Shown in pieces: positions 1-9,508 of a stretch of DNA of 35,343 nucleotides. Position 1 is the stretch's first letter. The number at the start of each line of letters is the position of its first letter. The notes beneath the pieces are model-generated. The model searched no databases. It saw nothing but the letters and a program-made list of their open reading frames with translations, and was not told the DNA's origin. The translations under genes were made by a program, and so were the position numbers. The DNA comes from Proteiniphilum sp. (GTDB lineage: Bacteria > Bacteroidota > Bacteroidia > Bacteroidales > Dysgonomonadaceae): assembly GCA_018433945.1 (NCBI GenBank), contig JAHDQF010000007.1:1-35343 (forward strand). The letters run 5' to 3'.

Positions 1-974
1 GTCTGTCCGACAGCCTTGAGTGTGTTCCGGTCAATGTTGCGCATATCGTCGTTCAGGGTGTGCCAGTGGGGAGCAAATCCCGTAGGCGAGTCAGTCTTCA
101 GGTTGATGATATTGATGCTGGGAGCCCGCTTCATCTCGTTCACCGGCAGATGGTCATCGGTGATGTATCCCCCCTGCTGCTGGGGGAAATAGTTGCCGTA
201 ACCCAGCTTATGGGCAGTGCTCCAGACCCGCTCCACCATAGCGGGAGCATACCGCATCGAGTAACCCTCTTTCAGGAATGTGGCTCCACCCGATCCCACC
301 ATATCGAGCAGCATGCCGTAAGCAGCGCGGTAGTTCTCCACATGCGGCTCTTCAGCCCAGTAACGTGAACCCACGCACCACCAGTCGCCGGTCACCTGTT
401 GTGGCTCAAAGGAGGGTTGTCCCCAATCCTCCAGATCGAAAAAGATGATGTCAATGCCCATCTCCAAAGGCTTTTGCTGCAACTGACGGGCGATCTCCAA
501 CAGCGCCGCCACCCCGCTGGCACCATCATCGGCCCCTGCAATGGGTTGTTGCCTGCGCATCGGGTCGCTCTCCTGGTCCGCAAACGGACGCGAGTCCCAG
601 TGAGCAAAAAGCAGCACCCTCTTCGCCTGCGCTGGTGCGTAGCTCCCAATGATGTTACGGATGGGAAGCTTCCTGCCATCGTAGTGCGTCACTTCGGCCC
701 GTTGTTCAGTGACCGTTGCCCCAAAAGCAGCCAGCTTCGCGGCCAGCCAGTCGCCACACGCCTCATGTGCCGCCGTACCTGGAACACGGGGTCCGAAAGC
801 CACCTGTCCTTCCAGGTAACGGTAGGCACTGTCTGCATTGAACGCAGGCGACTGCGGCTGGTAGGGCTCAGCAACCGCCGTTTTTTTACCTGACTGGCAA
901 GAGTTGCATGAGATGGTAAGCATCAAACCCGCTATCATCGCAACCACCAGTGAAAACATCCCTGCTCTTCTCAT
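1..974 (-). CDS. M28-family zinc peptidase / glutaminyl cyclotransferase-like lipoprotein (3' end outside window)
   Basis: The reading frame is open from an ATG at 974-972 to the window edge (324 residues), with no stop, so the C-terminus is missing. The first 23 residues are a lipoprotein signal: basic start, hydrophobic stretch, and a lipobox-like LTISC with Cys23, so an envelope location is expected. The M28 metal-ligand pattern is visible: FAHWDSRP (His125, Asp127), GADDGASG (Asp149/150), FFDLED (Glu182/Asp183), and a late HWHTLNDD. This arrangement fits the M28 branch that contains glutaminyl-peptide cyclotransferases, which form N-terminal pyroglutamate. Simple aminopeptidase activity cannot be excluded from sequence alone. 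The gene lies 39 nt downstream of the antiporter on the same strand, so cotranscription is likely. An in-frame Met6 is an alternative start. Confidence 0.85.
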   Translation of the reverse strand, partial: MRRAGMFSLVVAMIAGLMLTISCNSCQSGKKTAVAEPYQPQSPAFNADSAYRYLEGQVAFGPRVPGTAAHEACGDWLAAKLAAFGATVTEQRAEVTHYDGRKLPIRNIIGSYAPAQAKRVLLFAHWDSRPFADQESDPMRRQQPIAGADDGASGVAALLEIARQLQQKPLEMGIDIIFFDLEDWGQPSFEPQQVTGDWWCVGSRYWAEEPHVENYRAAYGMLLDMVGSGGATFLKEGYSMRYAPAMVERVWSTAHKLGYGNYFPQQQGGYITDDHLPVNEMKRAPSINIINLKTDSPTGFAPHWHTLNDDMRNIDRNTLKAVGQ

Positions 975-1013
975 CCTTTATTGTTGTTTCGTCAATCTTA
1001 TTCAATCTTCATC

Positions 1014-2537
1014 CTACAGATTCCGTTGATAGTTGAATTCAGAAATACCGATGTTTCGGTAGGTCTCTTTCAGTGCCTCTTCATCGTCTGAAATCACCAG
1101 CAACTTGTCTCCTGCATGCAGCTCTGTTTGCCCTGTCGGCACGAAATACTGCTCACCACGCTTCACCATTACCACCAGTGTCTTGTCGGGAAATGGCATC
1201 TCAATCAGGTTCCTACCGTATTTCAGTGCCTCCTCGGTGATCAATATCTCTGTCATGACCGATTTGATCTCCTCCGCAAATTCCACGTCAAAATCCTCAA
1301 ATGCCTTGTACTTGAGCGGTTTGGTTGCCACCCTTAACCATTTAGCTACAAGTGGTAGAGATGTGCCTTGCACCAGGAGTGAAACAAGGGTGATCACGAA
1401 CACCATGTTAAAGATCCATCTGGCATCGGGGATGCCGGCTGCAAGGGGCAGAATGGCAAAGATAATGGGCACAGCTCCCCTCAGTCCCACCCACGAGACA
1501 TAAAGTTTATCCTTGAATCCGATCTTACGGAAGGGAGCAAGAGTGAGGAACACTGTCAACGGCCGTCCAACAAAGATCAGGAAGAAAGAGACGATCAGTG
1601 CCGGTATCAGTACGTCGATCAGCTCAACCGGGTTGACCAGGAGTCCCAGCGTGAGGAAGAGCAGGATCTGGCTCATCCAGGCAAATCCATCCATGAATTT
1701 CTTGGAGGTACGTTTATGTGTAAATCTGGAGTTGCCAATCACAAGTCCCGCTATATAAACGGCCAGATAGCCATTTCCATGCAAGAAAAAGGTAGCTGAA
1801 AAAACAAAAATCCCCAATATGAGCAGCAGGATCGGATAGAGAGAGGCGTTCTCCATCCGGATCCGGTTGATGATGCCCACAGCAACCTTCCCACCCAGGT
1901 AGCCGCTGGCGGCACCCACTACAAGTTGTATCACAATGCTCAGCAATATATGACCGATCTGAGGATTGTGACCCGACTGGATAATGCCTAAGAACAGGAT
2001 GGTGAGCATGTAAGCCATTGGATCGTTGCTACCACTCTCCAGCTCCAGCAGTGGCCTCAGATTGTTCTTCAGTACCAACCCTTTGGAGCGAAGGATGCCA
2101 AACACCGATGCCGAATCGGTGGATGAAAAGGTGGATGCCAGCAGCATGGCCGTCAGCAGGCTAATGCCCATACCTGCGAACATGAAACCCGAGAGCCACC
2201 AAATAAAAAAGCCTGTCAGCAGTGCTGTGATCAGTACTCCCAGGGTAGCCAGCACCACGCCCGGCCCAATCACCGGTCTGATTTCCACGAATTTCGTATC
2301 CAGTCCACCCGAAAAGAGGATGATGGCCAGACAGATGGTGCCGATGATCTGAGCTGTTTGTACGTTCTCAAAGAACAGACCGAAACCCTCGGATCCGAAG
2401 ACCATCCCCACCAACAGGAACAACAGCAAGACTGGCACTCCAAAACGGTGGCCAGCCTTACCCAACAGTATGCTGATAAAGAACAATACCGAACCGGTCA
2501 GCAACAATAGCTCTGTACTGATCATCATGATTTCCAC
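1014..2537 (-). CDS. nhaP2: Potassium/proton antiporter, CPA1 family, with C-terminal TrkA_C domain
   Basis: The protein has 507 residues. About the first 400 form roughly a dozen hydrophobic segments of the Na+/H+ exchanger fold. The ion-binding region includes the conserved SGSNDP motif near residue 165. The last ~85 residues are soluble and fit a TrkA_C (RCK-C) regulatory domain, as in NhaP2/CvrA-type antiporters. Such proteins exchange K+ or Na+ for H+ across the inner membrane and help with pH and volume control; the ion preference is inferred from the domain layout. The start is uncertain among Met1, Met4 and Met5. The gene begins 10 nt after the ldcA stop codon, so it is probably in the same transcript. 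Confidence 0.9.
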   Translation of the reverse strand: MEIMMISTELLLLTGSVLFFISILLGKAGHRFGVPVLLLFLLVGMVFGSEGFGLFFENVQTAQIIGTICLAIILFSGGLDTKFVEIRPVIGPGVVLATLGVLITALLTGFFIWWLSGFMFAGMGISLLTAMLLASTFSSTDSASVFGILRSKGLVLKNNLRPLLELESGSNDPMAYMLTILFLGIIQSGHNPQIGHILLSIVIQLVVGAASGYLGGKVAVGIINRIRMENASLYPILLLILGIFVFSATFFLHGNGYLAVYIAGLVIGNSRFTHKRTSKKFMDGFAWMSQILLFLTLGLLVNPVELIDVLIPALIVSFFLIFVGRPLTVFLTLAPFRKIGFKDKLYVSWVGLRGAVPIIFAILPLAAGIPDARWIFNMVFVITLVSLLVQGTSLPLVAKWLRVATKPLKYKAFEDFDVEFAEEIKSVMTEILITEEALKYGRNLIEMPFPDKTLVVMVKRGEQYFVPTGQTELHAGDKLLVISDDEEALKETYRNIGISEFNYQRNL

Positions 2538-2547
2538 TCTTATCTTT

Positions 2548-3453
2548 TTATTGCGTGAAGGTGACCGACTGCTCCGCTACAGAAAGTACTGCCCGCAACC
2601 CGGCAATCAGGGGATAGTTCTCCTTCACATGCCCCATAGGAAAGTCGAAGCAGAGCGGGAAGTCATGCCGTTCCACTCCCTTCCGGATCACTTGCAAAAG
2701 AGGAGCATCCATCTGATTATCCTCCTCATAGTCGGTAAATTGTCCCACAATCATACCGCCAATCCTGTCGAAGACACCGGCAAGCAGCAGCTGATGGATC
2801 ATCCTGTCCACCTTATAAGGATGCTCACCGGTCTCTTCCAGAAAGAGGATGCCTCCTTTGGGTATTTTTGCAAATTTTGTGCCAAGCAGAGAGGTGAAAA
2901 CCGACAGATTGCCGCCGAAGAGGCGTCCGGTAGCCATGCCCCTACGGTTCAGGGTGAATGTGGCAGTGAGAGGGATCTGATAGCTCACCCGTTTGCCGAA
3001 CAGGATATCCTTCATATAGCCGGTTGCCCTGTCACGCTCTCCCTCCTCCGCCAGATGTTTTGCCATGGGAGCGTGCAGTGAAGCAATACCCTGCAACTGA
3101 AGAGCAGCATGCAGGGCGGTGATATCGCTGTAACCCACCACCCATTTGGGGTTCAACCGGATTCGCGTGAAATCGAGGTGCGGAAGCAGATGAACCGCCC
3201 CGTAACCACCGCGGGAGCAAAGGATCAACCGCACAGCAGGATCGTCCATCGCCTGCTGAAGATCTGCCAGCCGCTCCTCCACATTGCCACTGTAACGACC
3301 ATGGTTGCCAAGTGCATGAGGGGCAATCTGAGGTTGCAATCCCCATCTTTTCAACACTTCAGCCGCCCCATACACCCACTGCGCCTCGATCCTTCCCGCT
3401 GGGGAAAGGATCACTGCTCTGTCATTTTGTTTGAGGGCGGGGGGTCTTTTCAT
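2548..3453 (-). CDS. ldcA: LD-carboxypeptidase (muramoyltetrapeptide carboxypeptidase, peptidase family S66)
   Basis: The protein has 301 residues, the usual S66 length. Three motifs define the family. The N-terminal RGGYG (81-85) is followed by GYSD, with the nucleophile Ser109. LEETGEHPYKVDRM supplies the catalytic Glu (206 or 207), and FPMGHVKENYPL supplies His275. Together these give the Ser-Glu-His triad of S66 enzymes. The family removes the terminal D-Ala from the tetrapeptide of recycled murein, normally in the cytoplasm, and no signal peptide is seen here. The microcin-immunity MccF group shares the fold, but the context favours murein recycling. The gene lies 21 nt after gyrB and 10 nt before the antiporter, all on the same strand. 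Confidence 0.9.
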   Translation of the reverse strand: MKRPPALKQNDRAVILSPAGRIEAQWVYGAAEVLKRWGLQPQIAPHALGNHGRYSGNVEERLADLQQAMDDPAVRLILCSRGGYGAVHLLPHLDFTRIRLNPKWVVGYSDITALHAALQLQGIASLHAPMAKHLAEEGERDRATGYMKDILFGKRVSYQIPLTATFTLNRRGMATGRLFGGNLSVFTSLLGTKFAKIPKGGILFLEETGEHPYKVDRMIHQLLLAGVFDRIGGMIVGQFTDYEEDNQMDAPLLQVIRKGVERHDFPLCFDFPMGHVKENYPLIAGLRAVLSVAEQSVTFTQ

Positions 3454-3474
3454 CTCTTGTCTCGAGGCTGTTGC

Positions 3475-5442
<1,968 letters not shown>

Positions 5443-5506
5443 CTAATTTATATCACTTTATATTTGAATGCCTTACGGAGGCACTTCCCGATTGTTTAAA
5501 AACGAA

Positions 5507-5537
5507 CAAATATACGAAAAAAACGCCTCTTAAGCAA
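5507..5537 (-). promoter_or_regulatory. Promoter of gyrB (Bacteroidetes -33/-7 type)
   Basis: On the minus strand, TTG (5537-5535) is followed after 20 nt by TATATTTG (5514-5507), an exact match to the Bacteroidetes -7 consensus TAnnTTTG. It gives a leader of about 65-70 nt before the gyrB ATG. The assignment is from motif and position only. Confidence 0.7.
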
Positions 5538-5657
5538 CCCTTTTTGTTTTTTTAGCGCTATTCATCAGCGGACATACCAAGAATGACCTTACAACTCATC
5601 ATCGATGGCTGCCCTCGCCCTCCGCAACGAAAAGGCATTGTCCGGCACCTTACGCAC

Positions 5658-5684
5658 AAAAAAGCCGGACAATCCTGTCCGGCT
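5658..5684 (-). terminator. Intrinsic terminator of rpsT
   Basis: A perfect 9-bp stem (5663-5671 with 5676-5684) has a 4-nt loop. On the minus strand it is followed directly by a run of six or seven T (5663-5658). It sits 28 nt after the rpsT stop codon. The poly-T tract is only on the minus-strand side, so it acts on rpsT transcripts. Confidence 0.85.
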
Positions 5685-5711
5685 CTCTCTATGCGTATGC
5701 GTTGGCAGCAA

Positions 5712-5966
5712 TCAGCTTAAGCTGTTCACATGTGCGGCCAGCTTCGATTTCAGGTTGTTGGCCTTGTTCTGGTGAATGACATGCTTCTTCGCCAGCTTAT
5801 CCAACATGGAACAAACTTCAGGGTACAACTTTACCGCCTCCTCTTTCGAGGTCAGGTTACGAAACTTGTGCACACTGTTGCGGGTGGTGCGGAAAGCATA
5901 CCGGTTGGTTAAACGGCGTACTTTGGTCTGCCTGATTCTTTTTTCTGATGATTTGTGATTTGCCAT
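5712..5966 (-). CDS. rpsT: 30S ribosomal protein S20
   Basis: The product has 84 residues and starts [13 protein letters not shown], the conserved S20 N-terminus. It is very rich in Lys/Arg and ends in the [11 protein letters not shown] helix typical of the family. The frame stays open upstream to 6020, but that extension runs through the tRNA-Glu 3' end. The ATG at 5966-5964 is therefore the true start. S20 binds 16S rRNA early in small-subunit assembly. The gene lies 43 nt downstream of tRNA-Glu and probably shares its promoter. A strong terminator follows. Confidence 0.96.
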   Translation of the reverse strand: MANHKSSEKRIRQTKVRRLTNRYAFRTTRNSVHKFRNLTSKEEAVKLYPEVCSMLDKLAKKHVIHQNKANNLKSKLAAHVNSLS

Positions 5967-6009
5967 TTTGATTGACGCGTATGTATGTATGTTTAATTTT
6001 TTCTGTTTT

Positions 6010-6084
6010 TGGTAGCCCATAGGGGAATCGAACCCCTCTTTCCAGAATGAAAATCTGATGTCCTAGCCGATAGACGAATGGGCC
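6010..6084 (-). tRNA. tRNA-Glu (anticodon TTC), CCA encoded
   Basis: Read on the minus strand, the cloverleaf closes. The 7-bp acceptor stem GGCCCAT/ATGGGCT has a G1-U72 wobble, followed by discriminator A and an encoded CCA. The anticodon stem TCAGA/TCTGG closes the loop TTTTCAT with anticodon TTC. The T arm contains GGTTCGATTCC within its stem and loop. The total is 75 nt including CCA. Confidence 0.95.
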
Positions 6085-6136
6085 TTTCAAGGGGCGTAAA
6101 CCCTGGCTAAACAGCTTGCTGTCTCAATTGCGGGTG

Positions 6137-6166
6137 CAAATATAGAGCCTTTTTGTGAAAGTGCAA
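6137..6166 (-). promoter_or_regulatory. Promoter of tRNA-Glu and rpsT
   Basis: The minus strand has TTG (6166-6164), a 19-nt spacer and TATATTTG (6144-6137). The latter matches the Bacteroidetes -7 element exactly and lies about 53 nt before the tRNA 5' end. No other promoter is visible before rpsT, so both genes probably share this transcript. Confidence 0.7.
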
Positions 6167-6256
6167 AATAATTCTTTTATTTTTCCCCTAAATATTTCCC
6201 TCAATCTGCTCTAGAGCTTCAAAATGAGTTCAAATGATTTTTTTATCCGTTTATAA

Positions 6257-6287
6257 TTGGATTGCTCATATTTTTTACCTATTTTTG
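6257..6287 (+). promoter_or_regulatory. Promoter of rpmH
   Basis: TTG (6257-6259), a 20-nt spacer and TATTTTTG (6280-6287) fit the Bacteroidetes consensus. The predicted start near 6294 leaves a leader of about 125 nt before rpmH. That is long for such a small gene. The gene-free interval 6085-6420 contains this promoter, the divergent tRNA promoter, and the leader with two mini-ORFs. Confidence 0.7.
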
Positions 6288-6329
6288 CAGCCCGTAAATT
6301 CAAAATGCAACACATAAACAAGATCTCAT

Positions 6330-6400
6330 ATGAAACGAGCATGAACATGTTTTTCACACAAGTACATGATAACAGCGAGTTCCATACGACCTTAATGTAA
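6330..6400 (+). other. Two overlapping mini-ORFs in the rpmH leader (possible leader peptides)
   Basis: ATG at 6330 encodes MKRA and stops at 6344. A second ATG at 6341 overlaps that stop as ATGA and opens a 19-codon ORF (MNMFFTQVHDNSEFHTTLM) ending at 6400, 20 nt before rpmH. The first start lies in TCATATGAAACG (6326-6337), which recurs exactly at the rpmH start (6417-6428). Translation and any regulatory role are speculation; short ORFs of this size occur by chance. Confidence 0.25.
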
Positions 6401-6420
6401 AATAATAAAAATATTATCAT

Positions 6421-6567
6421 ATGAAACGTACATTCCAACCCTCAAACAGAAAGAGAAAGAACAAACACGGGTTCCGCAGCCGCATGGCTTCCAAGAACGG
6501 CAGAAAAGTACTTGCTGCACGCCGTGCCAAGGGACGGACCAAGTTGTCTGTTTCCGACGAATATTGA
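6421..6567 (+). CDS. rpmH: 50S ribosomal protein L34
   Basis: The ORF has 48 codons, starting [19 protein letters not shown] and containing [19 protein letters not shown]. This is the L34 signature across its whole length. The product is almost entirely basic and contacts 23S rRNA in the large subunit. It ends at KLSVSDEY; I recall some Bacteroides L34 proteins continuing a few residues further, so this tail looks slightly short. It has its own promoter and is followed 29 nt later by an intrinsic terminator, so it seems monocistronic. The usual bacterial neighbours rnpA and dnaA are not adjacent here. Confidence 0.96.
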   Translation: MKRTFQPSNRKRKNKHGFRSRMASKNGRKVLAARRAKGRTKLSVSDEY

Positions 6568-6596
6568 GATTGAAGACTACAATCCACTGCAAAAAC

Positions 6597-6630
6597 AGGA
6601 ATAGGCCTCACGGGTTATTCCTTTTTTTTT
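6597..6630 (+). terminator. Intrinsic terminator of rpmH
   Basis: AGGAATA (6597-6603) pairs with TATTCCT (6616-6622). Inner G-T and CC/GG pairs extend the stem around a single mismatch, and the loop is TCAC. Nine T residues (6622-6630) follow directly. Confidence 0.85.
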
Positions 6631-6709
6631 GATCCCAAATAACTCACCCAATATCCCGGAAGATTCCTCTTTTTCCACCCTACACCAACACACTGCCATT
6701 ATTTTTTCC

Positions 6710-6717
6710 TATTTTTG
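6710..6717 (+). promoter_or_regulatory. -7 promoter element before the PASTA/rluD/ddl gene cluster
   Basis: TATTTTTG matches TAnnTTTG and lies 38 nt before the chosen ATG at 6756. The ten bases CCTATTTTTG are identical to those in the rpmH promoter. No convincing TTG is seen at the -33 distance, so the promoter is supported by one element only. Confidence 0.5.
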
Positions 6718-6755
6718 TAGAGGATTTGACTTATCCGGCAAACCGATCGACCGTT

Positions 6756-7394
6756 ATGAGAAAAAAACAATCCCAGACGAACTGCTTTGGAGGCAGTATC
6801 ATCAAAAATCTACTGATGATTGCAGCCAGTGGCCTCCTTCTGGTGCTGCTGGCACTGCTGTTTCTCCACGTTTACACCCGTCACGGGCAACAAGTGGAGA
6901 TTCCCTCACTCGAGGGACTACAGGCCGGGGAGGCCAACAGACTGCTGCGTGCCAAAGGGTTGCATGCTGAGATCGTGGACTCGGTCTATTTTCGCGATGG
7001 TGTTCCAGGAGCTGTGATCGATCAAACCCCCAAGGCGGGGAACAAGGTGAAAGAGGGAAGGGCCATCTACATCACCATCTACTCCCGAACGCCGCAGATG
7101 GTGGCGGTACCCGGACTGGTAGACTATTCCATACGGCAGGCTACGGCAATGCTCACCTCCATGGGATTCAGCCAGATCGCCCTCGAAGAGATCCCCTCTG
7201 AATATGAGGGGTTGGTAGTGGCGGTCAAATACCGGGGCAGGATCCTGGTAGCGGAAGAGAAAGTACCGGCCGCCTCACCCCTGACACTGGTGGTCACCAA
7301 AGCGATGGAGAGCGATTCACTGCTGCAGGAACAGACAGGAAATGAGCATAGAGGCAACCCGGAGGAGGGAGCCATCGATGATACTTTTTTTTAA
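6756..7394 (+). CDS. PASTA-domain membrane protein
   Basis: The product has 212 residues from ATG 6756. An upstream in-frame TTG at 6726 starts too close to the promoter to be likely. One membrane helix (about 16-38) follows a short basic cytoplasmic tail. Two PASTA repeats lie outside the membrane (about 45-110 and 115-182); each has a beta-alpha-beta pattern with VPSLEG- or VPGLVD-like openings. A charged, low-complexity tail ends the protein. PASTA repeats can bind uncrosslinked peptidoglycan or mediate envelope protein contacts. No kinase or transpeptidase domain is attached, unlike PknB or PBP2x. The gene is followed closely by rluD and ddl, suggesting an envelope-related operon. Its exact function is not known to me. 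Confidence 0.88.
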   Translation: MRKKQSQTNCFGGSIIKNLLMIAASGLLLVLLALLFLHVYTRHGQQVEIPSLEGLQAGEANRLLRAKGLHAEIVDSVYFRDGVPGAVIDQTPKAGNKVKEGRAIYITIYSRTPQMVAVPGLVDYSIRQATAMLTSMGFSQIALEEIPSEYEGLVVAVKYRGRILVAEEKVPAASPLTLVVTKAMESDSLLQEQTGNEHRGNPEEGAIDDTFF

Positions 7395-7405
7395 AGAGCC
7401 GACTT

Positions 7406-8497
7406 GTGAGTTACGACCAAATGGATGATGAAGACCTTCTTCCGGAAGAGGAGAGCGATGCCGATGAGCGCCGGGAGGAGGATCAGCAATATGAACACTA
7501 CCGGTTTGTAGCGGATAAGGGACAGAGCCAGTTACGAATCGATAAGTTCCTTGCCGTACGAATCGAGGGGATCTCACGCAACCGTATTCAGCAAGCGGCT
7601 GATGCCGGCTGCATCCTGGTGAACGGTGAGCCGGTAAAAGCCAGCTACAAGGTGAAACCACTCGATGTGGTCACCATTGTGATGGACCGTCCCCGCCATG
7701 AGTTGGTCATACTCCCGGAGAATATCCCGCTCGACATCGCCTATGAGGATGAGGCGTTGATGGTGATCAACAAGCCTGCCGGCATGGTGGTACACCCCGG
7801 TCACGGCAACTACAGCGGTACGCTGGTCAATGCTGTGGCCTACCACCTCTACGGGGAAGAAATCAAAGAGCTGAACGACCCGCGAATGGGACTGGTACAC
7901 CGCATCGACAAAGATACCTCGGGGCTGCTGCTGGTGGCCAAGACACCCGAAGCGAAGACCCACCTCTCGGCTCAGTTCTTCAACAAGGAGACCAAACGTC
8001 TCTATGTGGCGCTGGTGTGGGGCAACCTGTCGGAAGACAGCGGCACCATTGTGGGGAACATCGGGCGAGATCCGAGAGACCGGATGGTGATGCGGGTTTT
8101 TCCAGAGGGAGAGCAGGGCAAGCCGGCGGTGACCCACTACCGTGTCCTGGAGCGGTTTGGTTACGTAACACTGGTGGAGTGCCGTCTGGAGACCGGCCGC
8201 ACCCACCAGATACGGGTGCACATGAAACAGATCGGCCACCCTCTCTTCAACGACGAGCGTTATGGCGGCAGTGAGATACTGAGGGGCACCCATTTTGCCA
8301 AATACAAACAGTTTGTTTACAACTGCTTTGCGCTCTGCCCGCGGCAGTGTCTGCATGCCCGCACGCTGGGGTTCATCCACCCGGTGACGGGCGAGGAGAT
8401 TCACCTTGAGAGCGAGATCCCCGATGACATGCAGCAGGTGATCGACCGCTGGCGCAGCTACACGGCATCGAGAGATACAACAGGATCAACCGTTTAG
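7406..8497 (+). CDS. rluD: RluA/RluD-family 23S rRNA pseudouridine synthase
   Basis: The product has up to 363 residues. An S4 RNA-binding domain lies at about 43-90 (RIDKFLAVRIEGISRNRIQQ). The catalytic domain contains GLVHRIDKDTSGLLLVAKT, with the catalytic Asp168 of the HRID motif. A late GRTHQIRVHMKQIGHPL motif is typical of RluA enzymes. These enzymes convert uridine to pseudouridine in rRNA. RluD acts on helix 69, but the exact target cannot be read from the sequence. A GTG start at 7406 gives an acidic N-terminal tail; ATG at 7421 (Met6) is equally plausible. The gene follows the PASTA gene by 11 nt and precedes ddl by 9 nt. Confidence 0.92.
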   Translation: MSYDQMDDEDLLPEEESDADERREEDQQYEHYRFVADKGQSQLRIDKFLAVRIEGISRNRIQQAADAGCILVNGEPVKASYKVKPLDVVTIVMDRPRHELVILPENIPLDIAYEDEALMVINKPAGMVVHPGHGNYSGTLVNAVAYHLYGEEIKELNDPRMGLVHRIDKDTSGLLLVAKTPEAKTHLSAQFFNKETKRLYVALVWGNLSEDSGTIVGNIGRDPRDRMVMRVFPEGEQGKPAVTHYRVLERFGYVTLVECRLETGRTHQIRVHMKQIGHPLFNDERYGGSEILRGTHFAKYKQFVYNCFALCPRQCLHARTLGFIHPVTGEEIHLESEIPDDMQQVIDRWRSYTASRDTTGSTV

Positions 8498-8506
8498 TCT
8501 AACATA

Positions 8507-9487
8507 ATGATGAAACGAAACATAGCCATTGTCTGGGGAGGTTACTCCTCCGAAAAGGTGGTCTCAGAGAAGAGCGCTGCGGGCATCTACTCGTTCATGG
8601 ACAAGGAACGCTATCACATCTGGAAAGTAAGAATCGATCGTGAGGGTTGGATGGCCGAGCATCAAGGCACCCTGCTCCCGGTAGATAAAAACGATTTCAG
8701 CATCACAACCAGTGAGGGAGTGGTACGGTTCAACTATGCCTACATCACCATCCATGGTACCCCGGGGGAAGATGGCACCCTGCAGGGTTACTTCGACATG
8801 ATCGGTATCCCCTACTCCGGCTGCGGCCTGCTGCCCTCTGCCCTCACCTTCAACAAGTTCGCCTGTAACCATTTCCTGAAGAGCTTCAACATTGAGGTTC
8901 CGGGCTCCATCCTGCTGCGAAGAGAGGAGCCCTTCTCTAAGGAACAGATCCTTTCATCGCTGGGAATGCCGCTCTTTGTGAAACCCAACGTGGGAGGATC
9001 GAGTTTTGCCACCACCAAGGTGAAAGAGGAATCAGCCCTGGAAAGAGCCATCGCCGAAGCTTTCACCGAGGCAGCCGAGGTGGTCGTGGAGCAGTTTGTA
9101 GCCGGCAGGGAGGTAACCTGCGGCTGCTATTCCTCCCATAAGGGGTTCACCATGCTTCCGCTTACCGAAGTGGTCACCCACAACGAGTTCTTCGACTACA
9201 ATGCCAAGTATAACGGGCAGGTGGAAGAGATCACACCGGCACCCATTCCGGAGGCGATGACACAGTCTGTGCAACAGACCACAGCACGCATCTACCACCT
9301 GTTGGGTGCCCGTGGCATCATTCGTGCCGACTATATTCTGGACGGAGAGCGCCCCGTATTACTGGAGGTGAATACCACCCCCGGCATGACCCCCACCAGC
9401 TTCATTCCGCAGCAGGCTGCTGCTGCCGGTATCTCCATGACCAATATCTTCACCGAGCTCATTGAATCAGCTTTCACGACTCACTAA
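8507..9487 (+). CDS. ddl: D-alanine--D-alanine ligase
   Basis: The product has 326 residues with the ATP-grasp layout of Ddl. The N-terminal IAIVWGGYSSEKVVS is the first substrate-binding motif. HGTPGEDGTLQGYFDMIGIPYSG lies near 85-107. Central FVKPNVGGSSF binds ATP. RADYILDG and EVNTTPGMTPTS carry the Mg-binding Glu and Asn. It joins two D-Ala molecules with ATP in the cytoplasm for peptidoglycan precursors. Met1 or Met2 (ATGATG) may be the start. It sits 9 nt after rluD and 21 nt before the acyltransferase, in the same direction. Confidence 0.95.
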   Translation: MMKRNIAIVWGGYSSEKVVSEKSAAGIYSFMDKERYHIWKVRIDREGWMAEHQGTLLPVDKNDFSITTSEGVVRFNYAYITIHGTPGEDGTLQGYFDMIGIPYSGCGLLPSALTFNKFACNHFLKSFNIEVPGSILLRREEPFSKEQILSSLGMPLFVKPNVGGSSFATTKVKEESALERAIAEAFTEAAEVVVEQFVAGREVTCGCYSSHKGFTMLPLTEVVTHNEFFDYNAKYNGQVEEITPAPIPEAMTQSVQQTTARIYHLLGARGIIRADYILDGERPVLLEVNTTPGMTPTSFIPQQAAAAGISMTNIFTELIESAFTTH

Positions 9488-9508
9488 AACCGCTAACACG
9501 TAAATGAG

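Noticed and set aside
5857-6090. Minus-strand ORF running through tRNA-Glu and rpsT
   Set aside because: It overlaps a complete tRNA and S20 in another frame and resembles no protein family.
7574-8404. 276-residue minus-strand ORF inside rluD
   Set aside because: It is antisense to the conserved catalytic domain and has no recognisable motif.
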